A DNA stretch of 64,000 nucleotides from Rhizoclosmatium globosum (lineage: Eukaryota > Chytridiomycota > Chytridiomycetes > Chytridiales > Chytriomycetaceae): positions 62,001 through 126,000 of the forward strand of contig MCGO01000095.1 of assembly GCA_002104985.1 (NCBI GenBank), given 5' to 3'. The notes under the pieces are model-generated. The model made no database searches and was not told the origin of the DNA. It saw only the letters and a list, made by a program, of their open reading frames with translations. The translations under genes were made by a program, and so were the position numbers. Of this stretch, positions 23,004 to 34,900 are shown one piece after another; positions within the stretch are counted from its first letter, which is position 1; each line of letters opens with the position of its first letter.

Positions 23004-25375
23004 CCCCCCTCGTTCGAAACTTTCTAAACATGGAATCGCGGAGTTGGGTGAATTTGCCTTGGGGAAGCGGCTTGGTGAAATCGTCGACGGTTCGTTTATC
23101 CATAACGGGGTAACTGAGAGCGAGTCCGACGCGATTTGTGGGAAATGGTTCTTGGGTGTGGTTGTCAATGGAGAATGTTTGTTTTGACAATGACTCATCG
23201 TTGTGACTGATAGCGTGGACCCCTTGATTGTGTGGGAATGAGATCGAAGTGTTCGACTGTGGGAAATGCGCGAAAACTTTCAACTGAATGGTGTCGTTGC
23301 GGAACATGGCGGTAATCTCGGCCATTGTCGGCGATGCTATACTGGTGAGTAGTGGCTTGTCGCAAGCGGCGATGATGGGTGTGGCTAACGTTGGATGACA
23401 GGTTGTTGTGCAGAGCTGAATGCTGCAAGTGTCGCCCGCCGAATCCAAGCGTGGGGTACTGATGCTGTTGCAATTCGGGTAGTCGTTCAATGGCGTGAAA
23501 CGGGATACGTGGTTGTTGTAAGTGTCGTTGTTGAGTAGACGTCCGTCGTGACTAATGTGTGCTTGATTAGCGCGTGCACTGTCGTCGGAGTTGGAGTCCG
23601 AGTTGGTTGCGGATGTGGACGTGGACGTGGCGAAAGGGTTGAAACCAAGAGTGGTGAGTTGAGCGTTGAGCTCGTTGTTCGCCCGCCCGCTCTGTTTTAA
23701 CCCGTTGAATCCTCTACGTAGACGTACGACGTTGCTTGAGTTCGCGAATGAGTTGCTCTGGGTGGATGGGGTCGCGTTGATTGCTTGGCGTTGGGGATCG
23801 TCGATCGTTGGGATCTGAGCGGCGATGTCTTTCTTGAGCATGATACCACAGAGGTGCGCGGAGACTTTCTGCTTGTCAGGTGAGCAGCCTTTCCATACTT
23901 TGTTGCACTGGAGGGTATCTGATTCTTTTGCGGCAGCAGATTTCCAGTTCTCAAGTTGTTCGGGATGGACGATGTCGTTGTGATGAACCGTTGCGTTTTG
24001 GTGGCCCGTGGATGGGTAGCTGGCTCGAGCAGCGAGAACTTGTGAGTTTGCCGTCGTTGTCTTTCTCGAATGGTTCTGATCAATACCATGAGCAGCTTGA
24101 TTGACGTTGCGTCGCGGTTGTTCGGATTCTGAGCTGGAAGCGGAACGTTGGAGATTCGGAGCTTCCCATCGCCTGGGATTGGAGGATGCCGGAATGAAGT
24201 CGGTTCCTGGTCGAGGATCATGAGGAGACGGAGCTTCAGTGGCGGCTGTGGCGACTCTGGATGGGGGAAGACTTGCAGTGATGAATCTCGCAGGTTCGAG
24301 ATTGTTGTCTTTGCTGTCGTTGCTGTCGTTACTAATCTTTCTGTAAAGATTCGAATGGGATTTGTTGTGGCCGGAAATGGATGGAACTTGCTTGGAGTTC
24401 GGTGGTAGCAGTGTTGCACTTGTCGTAAAATGGGCCAATGGAGTATTGCGGACTTGTGCAGAAGGTGCGCGTAAGTCAGTTGATTTAATGTCATTGTCGT
24501 TGTAACCGAGTTCGATAGATGGCTTGACGTTGCGTCGAAACCTGTCATTAAAGCTGGCGGTGATGTCCGAGGCTTCCCAACGGCGAGGGTTGGGAGAGGA
24601 AGATAGAAAACTGGTTTCGGATTTTGGTGTTGGGAGAATCGGAGATGGCGATCTTGGCGGAACATCATGGCTTGTCGTTGAGGGGAACGTAGTAGGCGTC
24701 GCTGAGTTGACGGGTACGTTGTCATTCTTGTTGTCGTTTTCCTGATGACTGTTATCAGGATTCTGGGGCTTGCAAATGCTGAAGTCCACGGTGGAACTGA
24801 CTGGGACAGCGAATGGCGCAGGCAGGTTTTGCTCAGAGTCGTGGCGGTGGCAGCGGTGTGAGTTGTCTTTTGGGTTTGTTTCCGTTGTAGCTGAATACTG
24901 GGACACAGGAAGCTGTGCGCTGGTTTACGTACTTGGCGCTGGCAAGATAATGGCGGTCAACAGCTGGGTTGACAGCTATGCCGGCTGAGACTGAGACGTT
25001 GTTGTGGGAATCAGTGCGTGGATCTGGACGACAGGCTTCGAATGGAGTGTAGGAAGGGTCGTGGTGTTCAATGCGGGGTTCGCAATTGAAGTCGGAATGT
25101 GTGGGGAGAACCGGGGTGGCGTTAACGAGATACATGCCGTTGCGGCACGTTGCAGTGAGTACAGTCTTTCTGCTGAGATTCACAATAATGTCGTTCTTTC
25201 CAGTAGTGATGATGCAACCGTTCTCACAAAGCGCAGACATGGAAACGAGGTTGGCCTTGAGTTGCGGAACATGGTAAGCTTCTCGGAGTTGAACAATCCG
25301 GGAGTTGGGTTGAGTGAGGAGTACTGATCCTTTTCCAACGATGTTAATAGCTGTACCGTTACCATGAATACGTTA
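22888..25375 (-). pseudogene. Copia pol remnant with novel Ser/Asn-rich region
   Basis: After the frame change, the end of protease (ANLVSMSALCENGC) and NGMYLV are readable to about 25100, a place where copia elements normally enter integrase. No HRRLGH or zinc site follows. From ATG 24906 a 672-codon frame is rich in Ser, Asn, Pro and Thr and contains a repeated motif (NPRRWEAS and NPRRWEAP). Its end (TVDDFTKPLPQGKFTQLRDSMF) is the C-terminus of copia RNase H, after which it runs into the 3' LTR. Integrase, reverse transcriptase and most of RNase H have been deleted or replaced. Confidence 0.7.
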
Positions 25376-26571
25376 TGGTTGGCTGTCACGTAATCAAGGA
25401 AATACTCACGCTGGGTGAAGAGGTGGCACGAAGCGCCGGAGTCCAAGAAGATTGGAATGTCGTTAGTAAAGGAAAGAAAAGCGCGGTAAGCTTTATTGTC
25501 ATTGATTGCCTCAAAGGCAATGTCACTACGTTCATCTAACACGCTTGTATTAGGTGAAGGGACTTCTGAACCAAGATCAAGGGACCAATGATTGTCGAAG
25601 TCGCGACTGAAAGCAGAGCAGTCGCAGGGATCAAGAAAATCTTGAGTAGGAGGTGGTACTTGGGCAGTGAGCGCAATGTAGCTGGAGACACTGGGAGTAC
25701 CACGATCGTAACGGCCTTTGCCGTGCTTGTTCTTGTGTGCTGGGATACCGGTCTGAAGGTCTCGGACTCGACCTCGGCATTCGTCGTAGACATGGCCAGG
25801 AGCGCGGCAGTAGTTGCAGGTACGTGGTTCAATGTTGTCATTAATCTGAGCTGATAACACTCTGAAGCTTTTAGTTGAATCTGGTGCAACAGTGGCTTCT
25901 TTGATCAGGGACTTCGCATGCTTGGTGACTTCTGTGACAACGGTATCCAGGGTCAGCTCTTTGCCGGTGAGGTTTGACATTGAACGCAACATGGTGACTA
26001 ACGTTTTCCAGTCGTCCGATGCTGGCAGGGAACCAAGGATGAAGACAATGTGTTCTTCTGTCTGACTTGCAGTGAGGGTCATTCCATGGAGGCGAGTGAT
26101 GAGGCCTTGCATCTCTCCAAGGTGAGTTGTCATATCTGTGAGGGGGTTATACTTCATACTCATGAGTTCTTCACGAATATTAACCCTGTCATTGGTAGTG
26201 GTAGCCGCGTACTGTCGTTCGAGATACTCCAGCATTGCGCGCGGAGTCTGCAGGTGGTGGATCAGCTTGATGTTGGCATCGCTGAGGGCGCTGACTAGGT
26301 AAGCCTTTGCTTTTCTAGTAGCCTTGTAGATAACCGAGTGTGTAGCGCGGTGTGCTTCGACGCTCTTGACGTGGCGTGTCTTCTCAGCATCTGTCGGATG
26401 GGTGATGTCGATGGCAGTCATGGTTGGCTCGGGAGGAGGGTCGATGTGCAGGGCAATGTCGCAATCCTCAGCTTCACATTTGCTCTTGAAGCGGAACAAC
26501 CAGATTGGGAAATCCTGGGTCTCAGAACCAAACTTCTCGAGGTAGCTACGGCGGTGGCTGTCCTCAGACAT
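25180..26571 (-). CDS. Copia Gag with zinc knuckle and start of protease
   Basis: 463 codons from ATG 26571. Residues 1-220 are the Gag core of the UBN2/copia type (MLEYLERQYAATTTNDRVNI, TTHLGEMQGLITRLHGM, SLPASDDWKTLVTML). A CCHC-like knuckle, CNYCRAPGHVYDEC, is at about residue 255 and the protease active-site motif FLDSGASCHLF at about 370. At about 25385 the protease frame is lost: the conserved continuation (GNGTAINIVGKGSVLL, then LVSMSALCENGC) is in a neighbouring frame. This may be a mutation or a frameshift site. The 3' part of this frame after that point is not conserved. Confidence 0.85.
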   Translation of the reverse strand: MSEDSHRRSYLEKFGSETQDFPIWLFRFKSKCEAEDCDIALHIDPPPEPTMTAIDITHPTDAEKTRHVKSVEAHRATHSVIYKATRKAKAYLVSALSDANIKLIHHLQTPRAMLEYLERQYAATTTNDRVNIREELMSMKYNPLTDMTTHLGEMQGLITRLHGMTLTASQTEEHIVFILGSLPASDDWKTLVTMLRSMSNLTGKELTLDTVVTEVTKHAKSLIKEATVAPDSTKSFRVLSAQINDNIEPRTCNYCRAPGHVYDECRGRVRDLQTGIPAHKNKHGKGRYDRGTPSVSSYIALTAQVPPPTQDFLDPCDCSAFSRDFDNHWSLDLGSEVPSPNTSVLDERSDIAFEAINDNKAYRAFLSFTNDIPIFLDSGASCHLFTQREYFLDYVTANHNVFMVTVQLLTSLEKDQYSSLNPTPGLFNSEKLTMFRNSRPTSFPCLRFVRTVASSLLERTTLL

Positions 26572-26696
26572 GGTAGTACTGGATGATGCGAGGCTGGAGG
26601 CCGGTAGTAACTTGGGGGCGTTTAGTGTCTTTGGTTACTGGGACAGGAGGTGTGGAGTCGTTGGTCACTGGGGTAGAGTCTTTGGTGCTGATAACG

Positions 26697-26934
26697 TGTT
26701 GACTTTTATGCAGTCAGAAGGAAGAGTTTTACTGTCTTATCTTTTGTGTGTTTATTTGTCTTTCAATATATACTTTGCTCGGGTCATTTTAGTATAAAGA
26801 GAGATGAAAATAAGGAGATTAAACGGTGATTGGACTCATTAAAGGCACGCGTGGAAAGGCACGCATGGTTGGTACAAAGGTGTGATTAGAAATGAGAACG
26901 CTAATTGGATGAGTCATATCCAATAAAGTCAACA
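26697..26934 (-). repeat. 5' LTR of the copia element
   Basis: Copy of the 22766-23003 repeat. The internal sequence next to it reads cgttatcagcacc on the minus strand, a plausible primer-binding site of the TTATCAGC type seen in copia elements. The LTR ends 82 bp upstream of the start codon of the cysteine synthase at 27017. Confidence 0.88.
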
Positions 26935-27016
26935 AGAATTCTTACAGTCCCAAACCTGAATAAATGTGTCCTATTTTATCAGATAAGGAGAAAAAGGCTT
27001 CAAAGAAACACAACAA

Positions 27017-28332
27017 ATGCCGATCCACGACTCGATTCTCAGTGTGATTGGACGCACGCCGATTGTGCGCATCAACCGACTTGCACCACCAGGAATCAAC
27101 ATGTTTGTGAAGCTCGAAAGCCAGAATCCGATGGTTTGTCAGCCGAACTTGACAGCTGTTTTTACCTAATTCACGCACGCACGCCCATTCAAAAGGCCTC
27201 GGTCAAAGACAGACTTGCCCTCGCAGTGATCGAAGATGCCGAGCGACGCGGTGTTCTGAAGCCAGGCCAGACCGTCGTTGAAGCGACATCGGGAAACACG
27301 GGGTAACCTGCCCCCTTTTACGCCTTTCTTCCACTCAAAACTAAGCTGTAAATGCATCAAAGCATCGCTCTTGCCATGGTCTGTGCCGCAAAGGGCTACC
27401 CATTCGTGGCGACAATGGTCGAAACCTTCTCAATCGAACGTCGTAGATTGATGAAGTTTCTTGGTGCCAAAGTCGTATTGACTCCAAAGGAACTGAAGGG
27501 AAGTGGAATGGTTGCAAAGGCTGAAGAGCTTGCGAAGAAGAATGGTATGGCATTAGTTCGATCTCCAACCAGAATGACGCGATTGTGTGCCATCTCCCCC
27601 CTTCACCGCCTCTTATTAAACTACATATCTGCAACAATTGAATTAACTTTGCACTAACTAGGATGGTTCCTTACGCGTCAATTCGCAAACCCTGCCAACC
27701 CAGCTTTCCATCGCTCCACTACTGCCTCTGAAATCCTGCAAGACTTTACTGGTCACCGTCTCGACTACTTTGTAGCTGGTTGGGGAACTGGTGGAACTCT
27801 CACTGGAGTTTCATGTACGTAATCCTTTGTACCCTCTCTTCGTCGCTCTAACTCTCACTCTAAGCCATGCTCCGTGTCGCTCGCCCAGAATGTAAAATCG
27901 TTGCCTGCGAACCTGCAAAAGCCGCTCTCCTCTCTGGTGCTCCATGGCAACCACATATGATCCAAGGATGGACGCCTGACTTTATCCCTGAAGTTCTTGA
28001 CCGCAACTGCTACGACGAGTTAGTTACTGTCACGGACGAAGACGCGATTGCAACTTCAAAGCTTTTGGCAAAGAAGGAAGGGATTTTCGTTGGTATTAGG
28101 TTTGTGTGTTTATTATTGTTTGCTTCATGGATGTAATCTAACTACCTATTGTGTTGGTAGTGGTGGAGCCTCTTTTGCAAGTGCACTTGAAGTGGCAAGA
28201 CGTGCACCACAAGGAAGCAATATTCTGGTGATTGTCGCAGACACAGCAGAGCGATACTTGTCGACTGCTCTCTTCAAGGATATCGGAGAGGAAAGTGATG
28301 ATGTCGAGGGTCAAGTGCAATCGAAGCTTTAA
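27017..28332 (+). CDS. Cysteine synthase, dispersed copy
   Basis: Six exons (27017-27133, 27196-27302, 27363-27544, 27662-27814, 27865-28099, 28161-28332) give 321 residues in frame. Motifs: SVKDR, TSGNTG, GWGTGGT and GISGGASF. It is closest in wording to the 3.5-7 kb copies ([34 protein letters not shown]) but lies on the opposite strand 16 kb away and has more introns. The intron after TSGNTG is shared with the array. Before the retrotransposon arrived, its start codon was 53 bp from the stop of the glycosyltransferase. Now an LTR takes the place of much of its upstream region. Confidence 0.87.
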
Positions 28333-28504
28333 GTTACTTGAAATAAATCCCAAATAACCGCAACAAATTGGACGGACAAATCACTTAGATATGTTGGGGA
28401 GGGTCGGAATGGTACTCGTGAGTGCTTTTGTTGAACTAATTCAACCTCTGTTGGACAGGCAGATTCCGAAGTAGGAAGTCTAGCATGCATGAAATCTTAA
28501 AGTA

Positions 28505-30312
28505 TCATCCACTTTTATTGCACTGCAACCAATCATCTGTTCGAGTCTCTAAATCCCGTCCAACATCTGTCCTCGTTTTTTGAACATACATTCTTCGTGT
28601 AAGCACGAGTAATCCAACCACTGCCAACAGCAATCCAAACCCTGCACAAATCAAACCAATACTTCCAAGACCCATACCATTATTCACTACCACCTCTCGA
28701 CCCTCTCCCTGAACAGTCCCATTCGCCATTCCAAAAGCCACTTCCCTATCCCACACCTGCACATCCACCGAAACAGACCCCTCATCCACACCCCTCTTCA
28801 CCGGCAACCCACCACTCCCATCCCCCGTAAACACAACCGAAACCGAAATAGTATACACAACCCCACTCTTCCCCGCAAGCACAACTCCATCCCCACAATC
28901 CTGCCTCGCAGGCGTCCACCCACCCCCAGGCGGACTCGCGTAACTCGTCACACGAAGTGGAAGCACGCCCGCTGTGAACTTGAACGCGTGTGTTCCAGGC
29001 ACGGAAACGACATCTGTGAAGCATGAGGGTGCGAGTGTGATATTCACGGAGCTGCTGTCTGAGAAGGTTACACTTGTGACTGTGATTCCGCGGCGGAGAG
29101 TTGTGAGGGTTGGGGATTGGAGGGTTATTAGCCATGTGTCTGTTGCAAAGAGTTTTGGGGATGCGGGTGTGGATGTTATGTCTGTGATGGATGCTGTGAG
29201 GTCGGTTGGGATTGTTGATGGAGTTGTGGTTAAGGCGCATACAGGGGAAATTTGGTTTGGGGAGGAGACGATTGAGAAGGAGGATGTGATGAGGGATGGG
29301 TTTGGTTGACAGGTTCCGAGGGATGTTGCTGTGTTTTGTGTTAGAGCGGGACACATTGTGGCTGTTACTGTGTACGTTGTGTATGCGGCGCAGGAGGCGT
29401 CGATTCCAGTGAATCTGAATGTGTTGAGGGCAACGTATATGGCTGTGATGCTGGGGAATCCGTTGAGGGTGATTCCAGAGACGATATAGTTTACTGGGTC
29501 AGAGGGAACGGTTTCCATGGTGAATGAATATGTGCCAGACCCAGTGTTTGCATTTGCGACTGCAAAATCTTGGGAGATCAGGCTGTAGCTGATTGTTGCT
29601 CCAACGCAGGTTCCTCCGGATCCAGAACCGACAAGGAATACATTCGTGATGAGGGCTCCGCATGAAGTTCCAGGCACAGTCGAAACGAATTTGACGCGAG
29701 TTTGGCCACATATTTTCCCCATTGTCAGTGTTTGAGTGATCCAGGTTCCTCCGTTTGCAACAAAACGTTGGGAAGTATAAACAACATTATTCGCATCGGA
29801 AACTTCGACGGTAACAGTTTGCAGTGGCGCGACCGTTCCACATTTTTGGTTGTAATTCATATCGAATGAAAGCGTAAGCGTAGAGTATGTTGGATTGCTT
29901 GGCAGATTGATTTCCTGATAGATGCCTCCAGGCATATTTGGATTGAGATCGATATTGTTTCTGGCTCCCGCAAAGTAAGCTACATCTATCTCGTAGTAAC
30001 CTTCTTGACAGCCGCCTGTAACGGGTACTTCGGAACAAGGAAGGACTTTCCAGGGACTGATGTACTTTGCATTTGTTGTGCTGTCGTAGATGCAGTAGCC
30101 TGAGCCAGTGATGTCTGTGAGTGTTTGGCAAGGTGCGAGAGGGACACTTGAGAAATCAGGGTTCTGAATAAGGTTTCCTTTGGAGTTGTCAGCGATTTAA
30201 CTTCAACCAGCAGATGCAGTCGCCACTTACCAGCTGGAGGGACTTTACCAAGTGTGGCATCTATTTGAGTAACCAACGAGGCAAGTATTAGAAGGAGCAT
30301 TTGTGGAAGCAT
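28505..30312 (-). CDS. Type I surface protein with DUF642-like domain
   Basis: Exons 30312-30231 and 30177-28505 give 584 residues. A signal peptide (MLPQMLLLILASLVTQIDA) is followed by a DUF642-like galactose-binding fold (NLIQNPDFSS, IDVAYFAGARNNIDLNPN, GGIYQEINLP, TLTLSFDMNYN). A long Ser/Thr/Val-rich beta-type region with paired cysteines follows, then one membrane helix near the C-terminus (GSIGLICAGFGLLLAVVGLL) and a 30-residue basic/acidic tail. Such proteins are often cell-wall or adhesion proteins. The ATG at 30312 is the first that begins a good signal peptide. Confidence 0.7.
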
Positions 30313-30470
30313 CTTTGTCGGCAAAGTGGAAAGCTGTTGTGTCTAGCTTTGCCGCTGTTGGGGATCTTTCGTTCAAGTTCAATTACCAAAGATCCAAGAA
30401 ACAAGATAAATAAATGATAGTTAATAGAAGTAGTAAACGCGCGTTCCATCCATGATTTCAAACAGCAGAA

Positions 30471-31839
30471 ATGAGCTCACAAACCAGCCTAATATCGAGC
30501 ACGCTCCTCCGTATTCTCCCCTCGAACCCGAACCCGAACCCGAACCCTGGAACGCCCGCCCAACCAACCGTCACTTTAAATGCGGCACCGGACCTTCTCT
30601 TTGCGTTTCTCCATTCGCACTTGACCAATCTCGGCTTCAAACAAGTCCCTGAAACACCAGAAAACCAGCTTGAAAGTCCGTGGCCTTTGACGCCTGAATC
30701 CTACTCGCTTCAATACAAACACGATCGGTCGTCGCTTTCCTTTGTTTTGAAGGGCGTTGTTGTCGCGACAAAGTTGATGGTGCATTGTGTGGCGGTAGAG
30801 GTTAGTTTGGCTGTCAAGTCCTGGCTTATTATCTTACCTTTGTTGGGTACAGGATGGCTCGGTTCACTCTCTCGAATACACTATCCCGGATATCGTAACA
30901 GCAACCTTCCCTGTCACCCTCACTGTCCCGCAGTCAGCCCTTGCTGAAACTCCAACCCTTCCTGCAGACGAGAACCCCATCCTCCCACTCCTTAAAGACA
31001 AAGAACGAACCCTCGAAGAAGTGCTGTACACATTCAAGACCCGTGTCGTGGATAAAGTCGCACCCAATTTGAATAAGGATGGGTACCAACCTCCCTCTGA
31101 AACTACTGCATCTAGAAACGAACAAGATCGAAGGGATTTACGGGATTATGGAAGAGAAGGTGGTCGTGATGGTGGATGGGTCGGTGGTGTTCCTGACCCT
31201 TCGTTCCGTGGAGGTCCTTCTCGTCCTTTTCCTATGGGTGGCGTAGGGGGTGGATACGGAACTGGAGACCTTGATTTGGATCCTTTTGCAGCAGCTCCAG
31301 GTTTGATTCCTCCGCGTGGCGGACTCGGTGGTATTGGAGGTGGGGGAATGTTCGTTGGGCCTGGCCATCCAATCTTTGGTGGAGGAGGTAGCGGTAGTGG
31401 TAGTAGTGGACCGATTTATGGGGGTCCTGGAGCCGGTGGATATTTACCACCTGGTGCTGTCCCTCCAAATGCACGTTTCGATGTAAGCCTTGTGATGTTT
31501 CGTGTGGAAATAACTTAATTATGATATAACAAAGCCAATCGGTCCGTTCGGTCCTGCCCCTGGATATGGACCTGGGTACAACGGTCCAAGTGGACGTGGT
31601 GGTTTTGGAGGTGGAATCGGTAGTCCTTTTGGGGATGGTGGAATGGGTGGAGGTGGATTTGCCGGTGGCGGTGTTCCAAGAGGTGGATTTGGAGGACGTG
31701 GTGGAGGGAGAGGTGGTAGAGGAGGGTTCAGGTGAGTTTATTTGATACTGATACGCTGTAGTAACAACTAGAATATTATAGAAGCGGACCTGATAATGAT
31801 GAAATGCCTCCACCAGGTTTTGATGATTACTATTCCTAA
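30471..31839 (+). CDS. PSMF1: Proteasome inhibitor PI31-like protein
   Basis: Exons 30471-30800, 30853-31482, 31535-31731 and 31782-31839 give 404 residues in frame. The N-terminal half fits the PI31/FBXO7 (FP) fold (YSLQYKHDRSSLSFVLKGVV, LMVHCVAVE). The C-terminal half is Gly/Pro-rich with DLDPFAA, GGGGMFVGPGHPIFG and YLPPGAVPPNARFDPIGPFG, the signature of PI31 tails. It ends MPPPGFDDYYS, close to the HbYX-like end that contacts the 20S proteasome. PI31 binds the core proteasome and modulates its activity and transport. The tail is longer and more Gly-rich than in animals. Confidence 0.88.
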
Positions 31840-31997
31840 AGTTGTTTATAATTGAAATGTATTGTTTTGCAATAAATCTGTACTAAGTCTGTATGTTTCC
31901 GACTTTGCCCAAAAGTAGTCTGTCTAAATATTTGTGAATTAGTCGATGAATAAAAACGCTGTCAAAAAGCCAGCAGAGATTGACAACCCCACACCAC

Positions 31998-34900
31998 ATG
32001 ACACTCCCCATCCGCCTATGTGACTACTTTTTCGTCGCAGGCTTCCCACCAGACGGATCCACGCACGTCGAACTTCTCCGATCAGAGACATTTGAAAAGC
32101 CGCACCCGAAGCCAATCGCGAAACCAAAACCATCTGTTCAGTACGAGTCTGACGACGGCGGAGACTCAGACACGCCACTATCTCTTCTTGCTGCGAGACT
32201 CAAACCTAAAAATGTGAGAAAGTAGTTTTGGGAAGAGAGGGAAGTGGGATTTAAACCTTCGTAATGAACAGAGTGAGCTGCGAAGATCAAACTCGGCCGC
32301 GCGATTCTTTGGAGGTTTATTACATCCATCATCGCGTAGTCGCCACGCATCCGATGTATCCAATATTGAACAAGATCCAGGTGCAATGACTCCAGCGCAA
32401 TCGAAAATGAAGAGAACGCATCCTCTAGAATACAAGTACTCATCTAAAATATTGCAAAGATTTCCGGAGAAAGATTGGAGTGATCGAGAACGGTTTCCTG
32501 AGAATGTTCACATGGTAATATCCCCCCTTATTTTCTCACAATCTCTCAATGATCAAACACGCGTAGTTCTGCTTCCCAAACGGCCTTCAATTTCGCCATG
32601 AACCAGATACACCACCCGAATCAACCTGTCACTCCTTTGTAGTCTCGTCAGAACAAGGCGACAAGTCTTTCGGTGTATGTCTCACATTCTACGAAAGGAT
32701 TCAAGAGCCCGTCGCTTCGCAACTCGAAGAAATCATTGACGAATGGAGGCAAGAGTGTATCGTACGTACTATCCGTATTCTAGATTTAAGCTCTTACAGT
32801 TTGGATACAGGCAACAACAGACCTCGAGTACCTACAGTACCTCCAATCACAACTCGCAGACAACCAGGAACGTATCCTCAAAGTAAATTCAAACCAGTTC
32901 CCTGATATATCTCTTGACGAACGCGAAGATATCCGGTCTGACGCGGAGGAGAAATGTGCCTTGTATCGGGAACTGATTCAGGGGATGGAAAAAGTGATGC
33001 CTGTTGATATGGAGAACGTTTATGTACCGCGATGTGTGGGGCTTGTGGGACGGTGGCCGTTTTATGATGTTTTCGGGGACTGGTTGAAAGCTGTTGTGAG
33101 GATTGTGAAAGGGGTTGAGAATGAGAATGGGGGTAATGGCGGGAGTGGGAGTTTGGACGAGATTCTTGGAGCTGGCAATAAGTTGAATATTCCTTTGGAG
33201 AGGTAAGAATTTAATGTCTGATTCAAGTGGCTGATAAACTTTCAAAGGTTACTCACCAACTTCTTGTATGAGGTTCCATTGCCTCCTCCGGGACGTGTAG
33301 AAGTCAAGATCACTGTCGGTCGATATAATTTATTCTGTTCGCGACCACCTGTGAACAGCATTCAAGCATTGCAGAATGTAAAACTATGCCTTGATATTTC
33401 CAAACGAACCACTAAATCCATCAGTAGTTCTCGCTATATCCTCTCTTTCGCGCGCTCTCTGTGTCAAACATTGTGTCCATATTTGAACATGCCATGACTG
33501 AGAAGAGGATTCTCTTCCTCTCTTCACACTACTCGATGCTCACTCTCGCCTGCGAATCAATCGTGCTTCTTCTTTATCCATTCACATGGCAACATCATTA
33601 TGTGCCAATTCTCCCTGCAGAAGGAATCAAAATCCTGCAAGCAACAATGCCATTTATTATCGGTGTGCATAAAGAGTATTACTATAAAGCTGATGAACTC
33701 GATGCTGATTGGAAGACGGATGTAAGCGATATCAACTTGTGAATACCTTCTGATGTGTTTCAAAACCAGCTCTGCATAGTTGACCTCGACACAAACACTC
33801 TCGACTCAGACAACCCACCACCCCAAATCCCACCTCGTGACCGCCGAAAACTCATTGCCCGCCTCCTTAAATACACTGGCGCGCCTCCACTGCCGCCATC
33901 TTCCTCCCAAAAGCATAAACACCCACAAACACACCCAGAACCCACACCAAAAGGAATTCCTCTCCAAACACGAACCGCCTATCCCCTCGGAAAACTCGTC
34001 CCTCGTACAAACGTCTCGCGTCGATGGCTTGCACAAGTTGAAGCGGATGCGACAGCGAAAGACGATGCCGACGGAATGGACGAAGGAGAAGACGATGAAT
34101 CTGTGCTCTCACGTCGGCAGAGTACAAAATCGCTGTTACAAAGCCATGAAAGTATTTCACCAACCAATACCGAACCTGTACCACCACTTCCCGTCGCGCA
34201 ATCACATCCAGAGATTCCTAGCGGAAGTCGAGGAAGTTTGGATAATATTAGGCAGGGGATTAAGTTTCGGTTTGGGATACCTGTGTTACGTGGAAAAGGT
34301 GTTGTTTTGAAGACATTGTCAATGGATGAAGGTGCCAGTGTTGGGGTGTCCAGTGAACCGGTTCAGTCGTCACCGCCTCCGCTTAGTCCGCTTCCGGGAG
34401 CTGCTGCCAGCGGTGTTGGAAGTGTGGATGATGATTTACGGAGGTTTGGTGAAGAGTTGCGAAAGGGAGAGGATAAGGTACGTTGTTTGTGACTGAGATT
34501 GTTTGCTATCCTAAATATCTTGAATTAGAGCGGAAGCAGCATTTTGCGAGCGGCGAATGCAATCAATTCGGAGAATCCGCCAAAGCAGTTTGAGGACCCA
34601 ACTGTTGTGAGCGCCGTAAGCTCAAACAATACCTCTGGATCTCGACGCGTACCTGTAAACTATGCACCATCTATCACTTCAAGTGTTACAACTGGGCCCA
34701 CAACATATTACGATCCGTCCATTAAGCAAAGTGCTCCGTCAATAGTTGAAAGTCAAATTTCAATGTCTCGACCTCCTCAATCCCGTCCATTCAGTCCACG
34801 TTCTAAAGGTCGGCATCATGGAAACCAACCCAAACCAACTCTAACGGAAGGTCATGCATTTACGCTTATTCACTTTGATCCTTCCACCGCAACAACTCTC

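Larger units (their letters stand above)
22766..26934 (-). mobile_element. Non-autonomous Ty1/copia LTR retrotransposon
   Basis: A 4169-bp element bounded by two 238-bp direct repeats that read as identical, each beginning TGTTGA and ending TCAACA. It is flanked by the 5-bp duplication AGAAT (22761-22765 and 26935-26939). Coding is on the minus strand: gag with a zinc knuckle, the start of a copia-type protease, then a long Ser/Asn-rich region and only the last few residues of RNase H. No integrase core and no reverse transcriptase motif (such as YVDD) are present. It therefore needs enzymes from another element to move. LTR identity indicates recent insertion. Confidence 0.9.

Noticed and set aside
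25180..25390. Tail of the Gag frame as extra coding sequence
   Set aside because: The conserved protease continuation is in another frame, so this tail is a by-product of the frame change.
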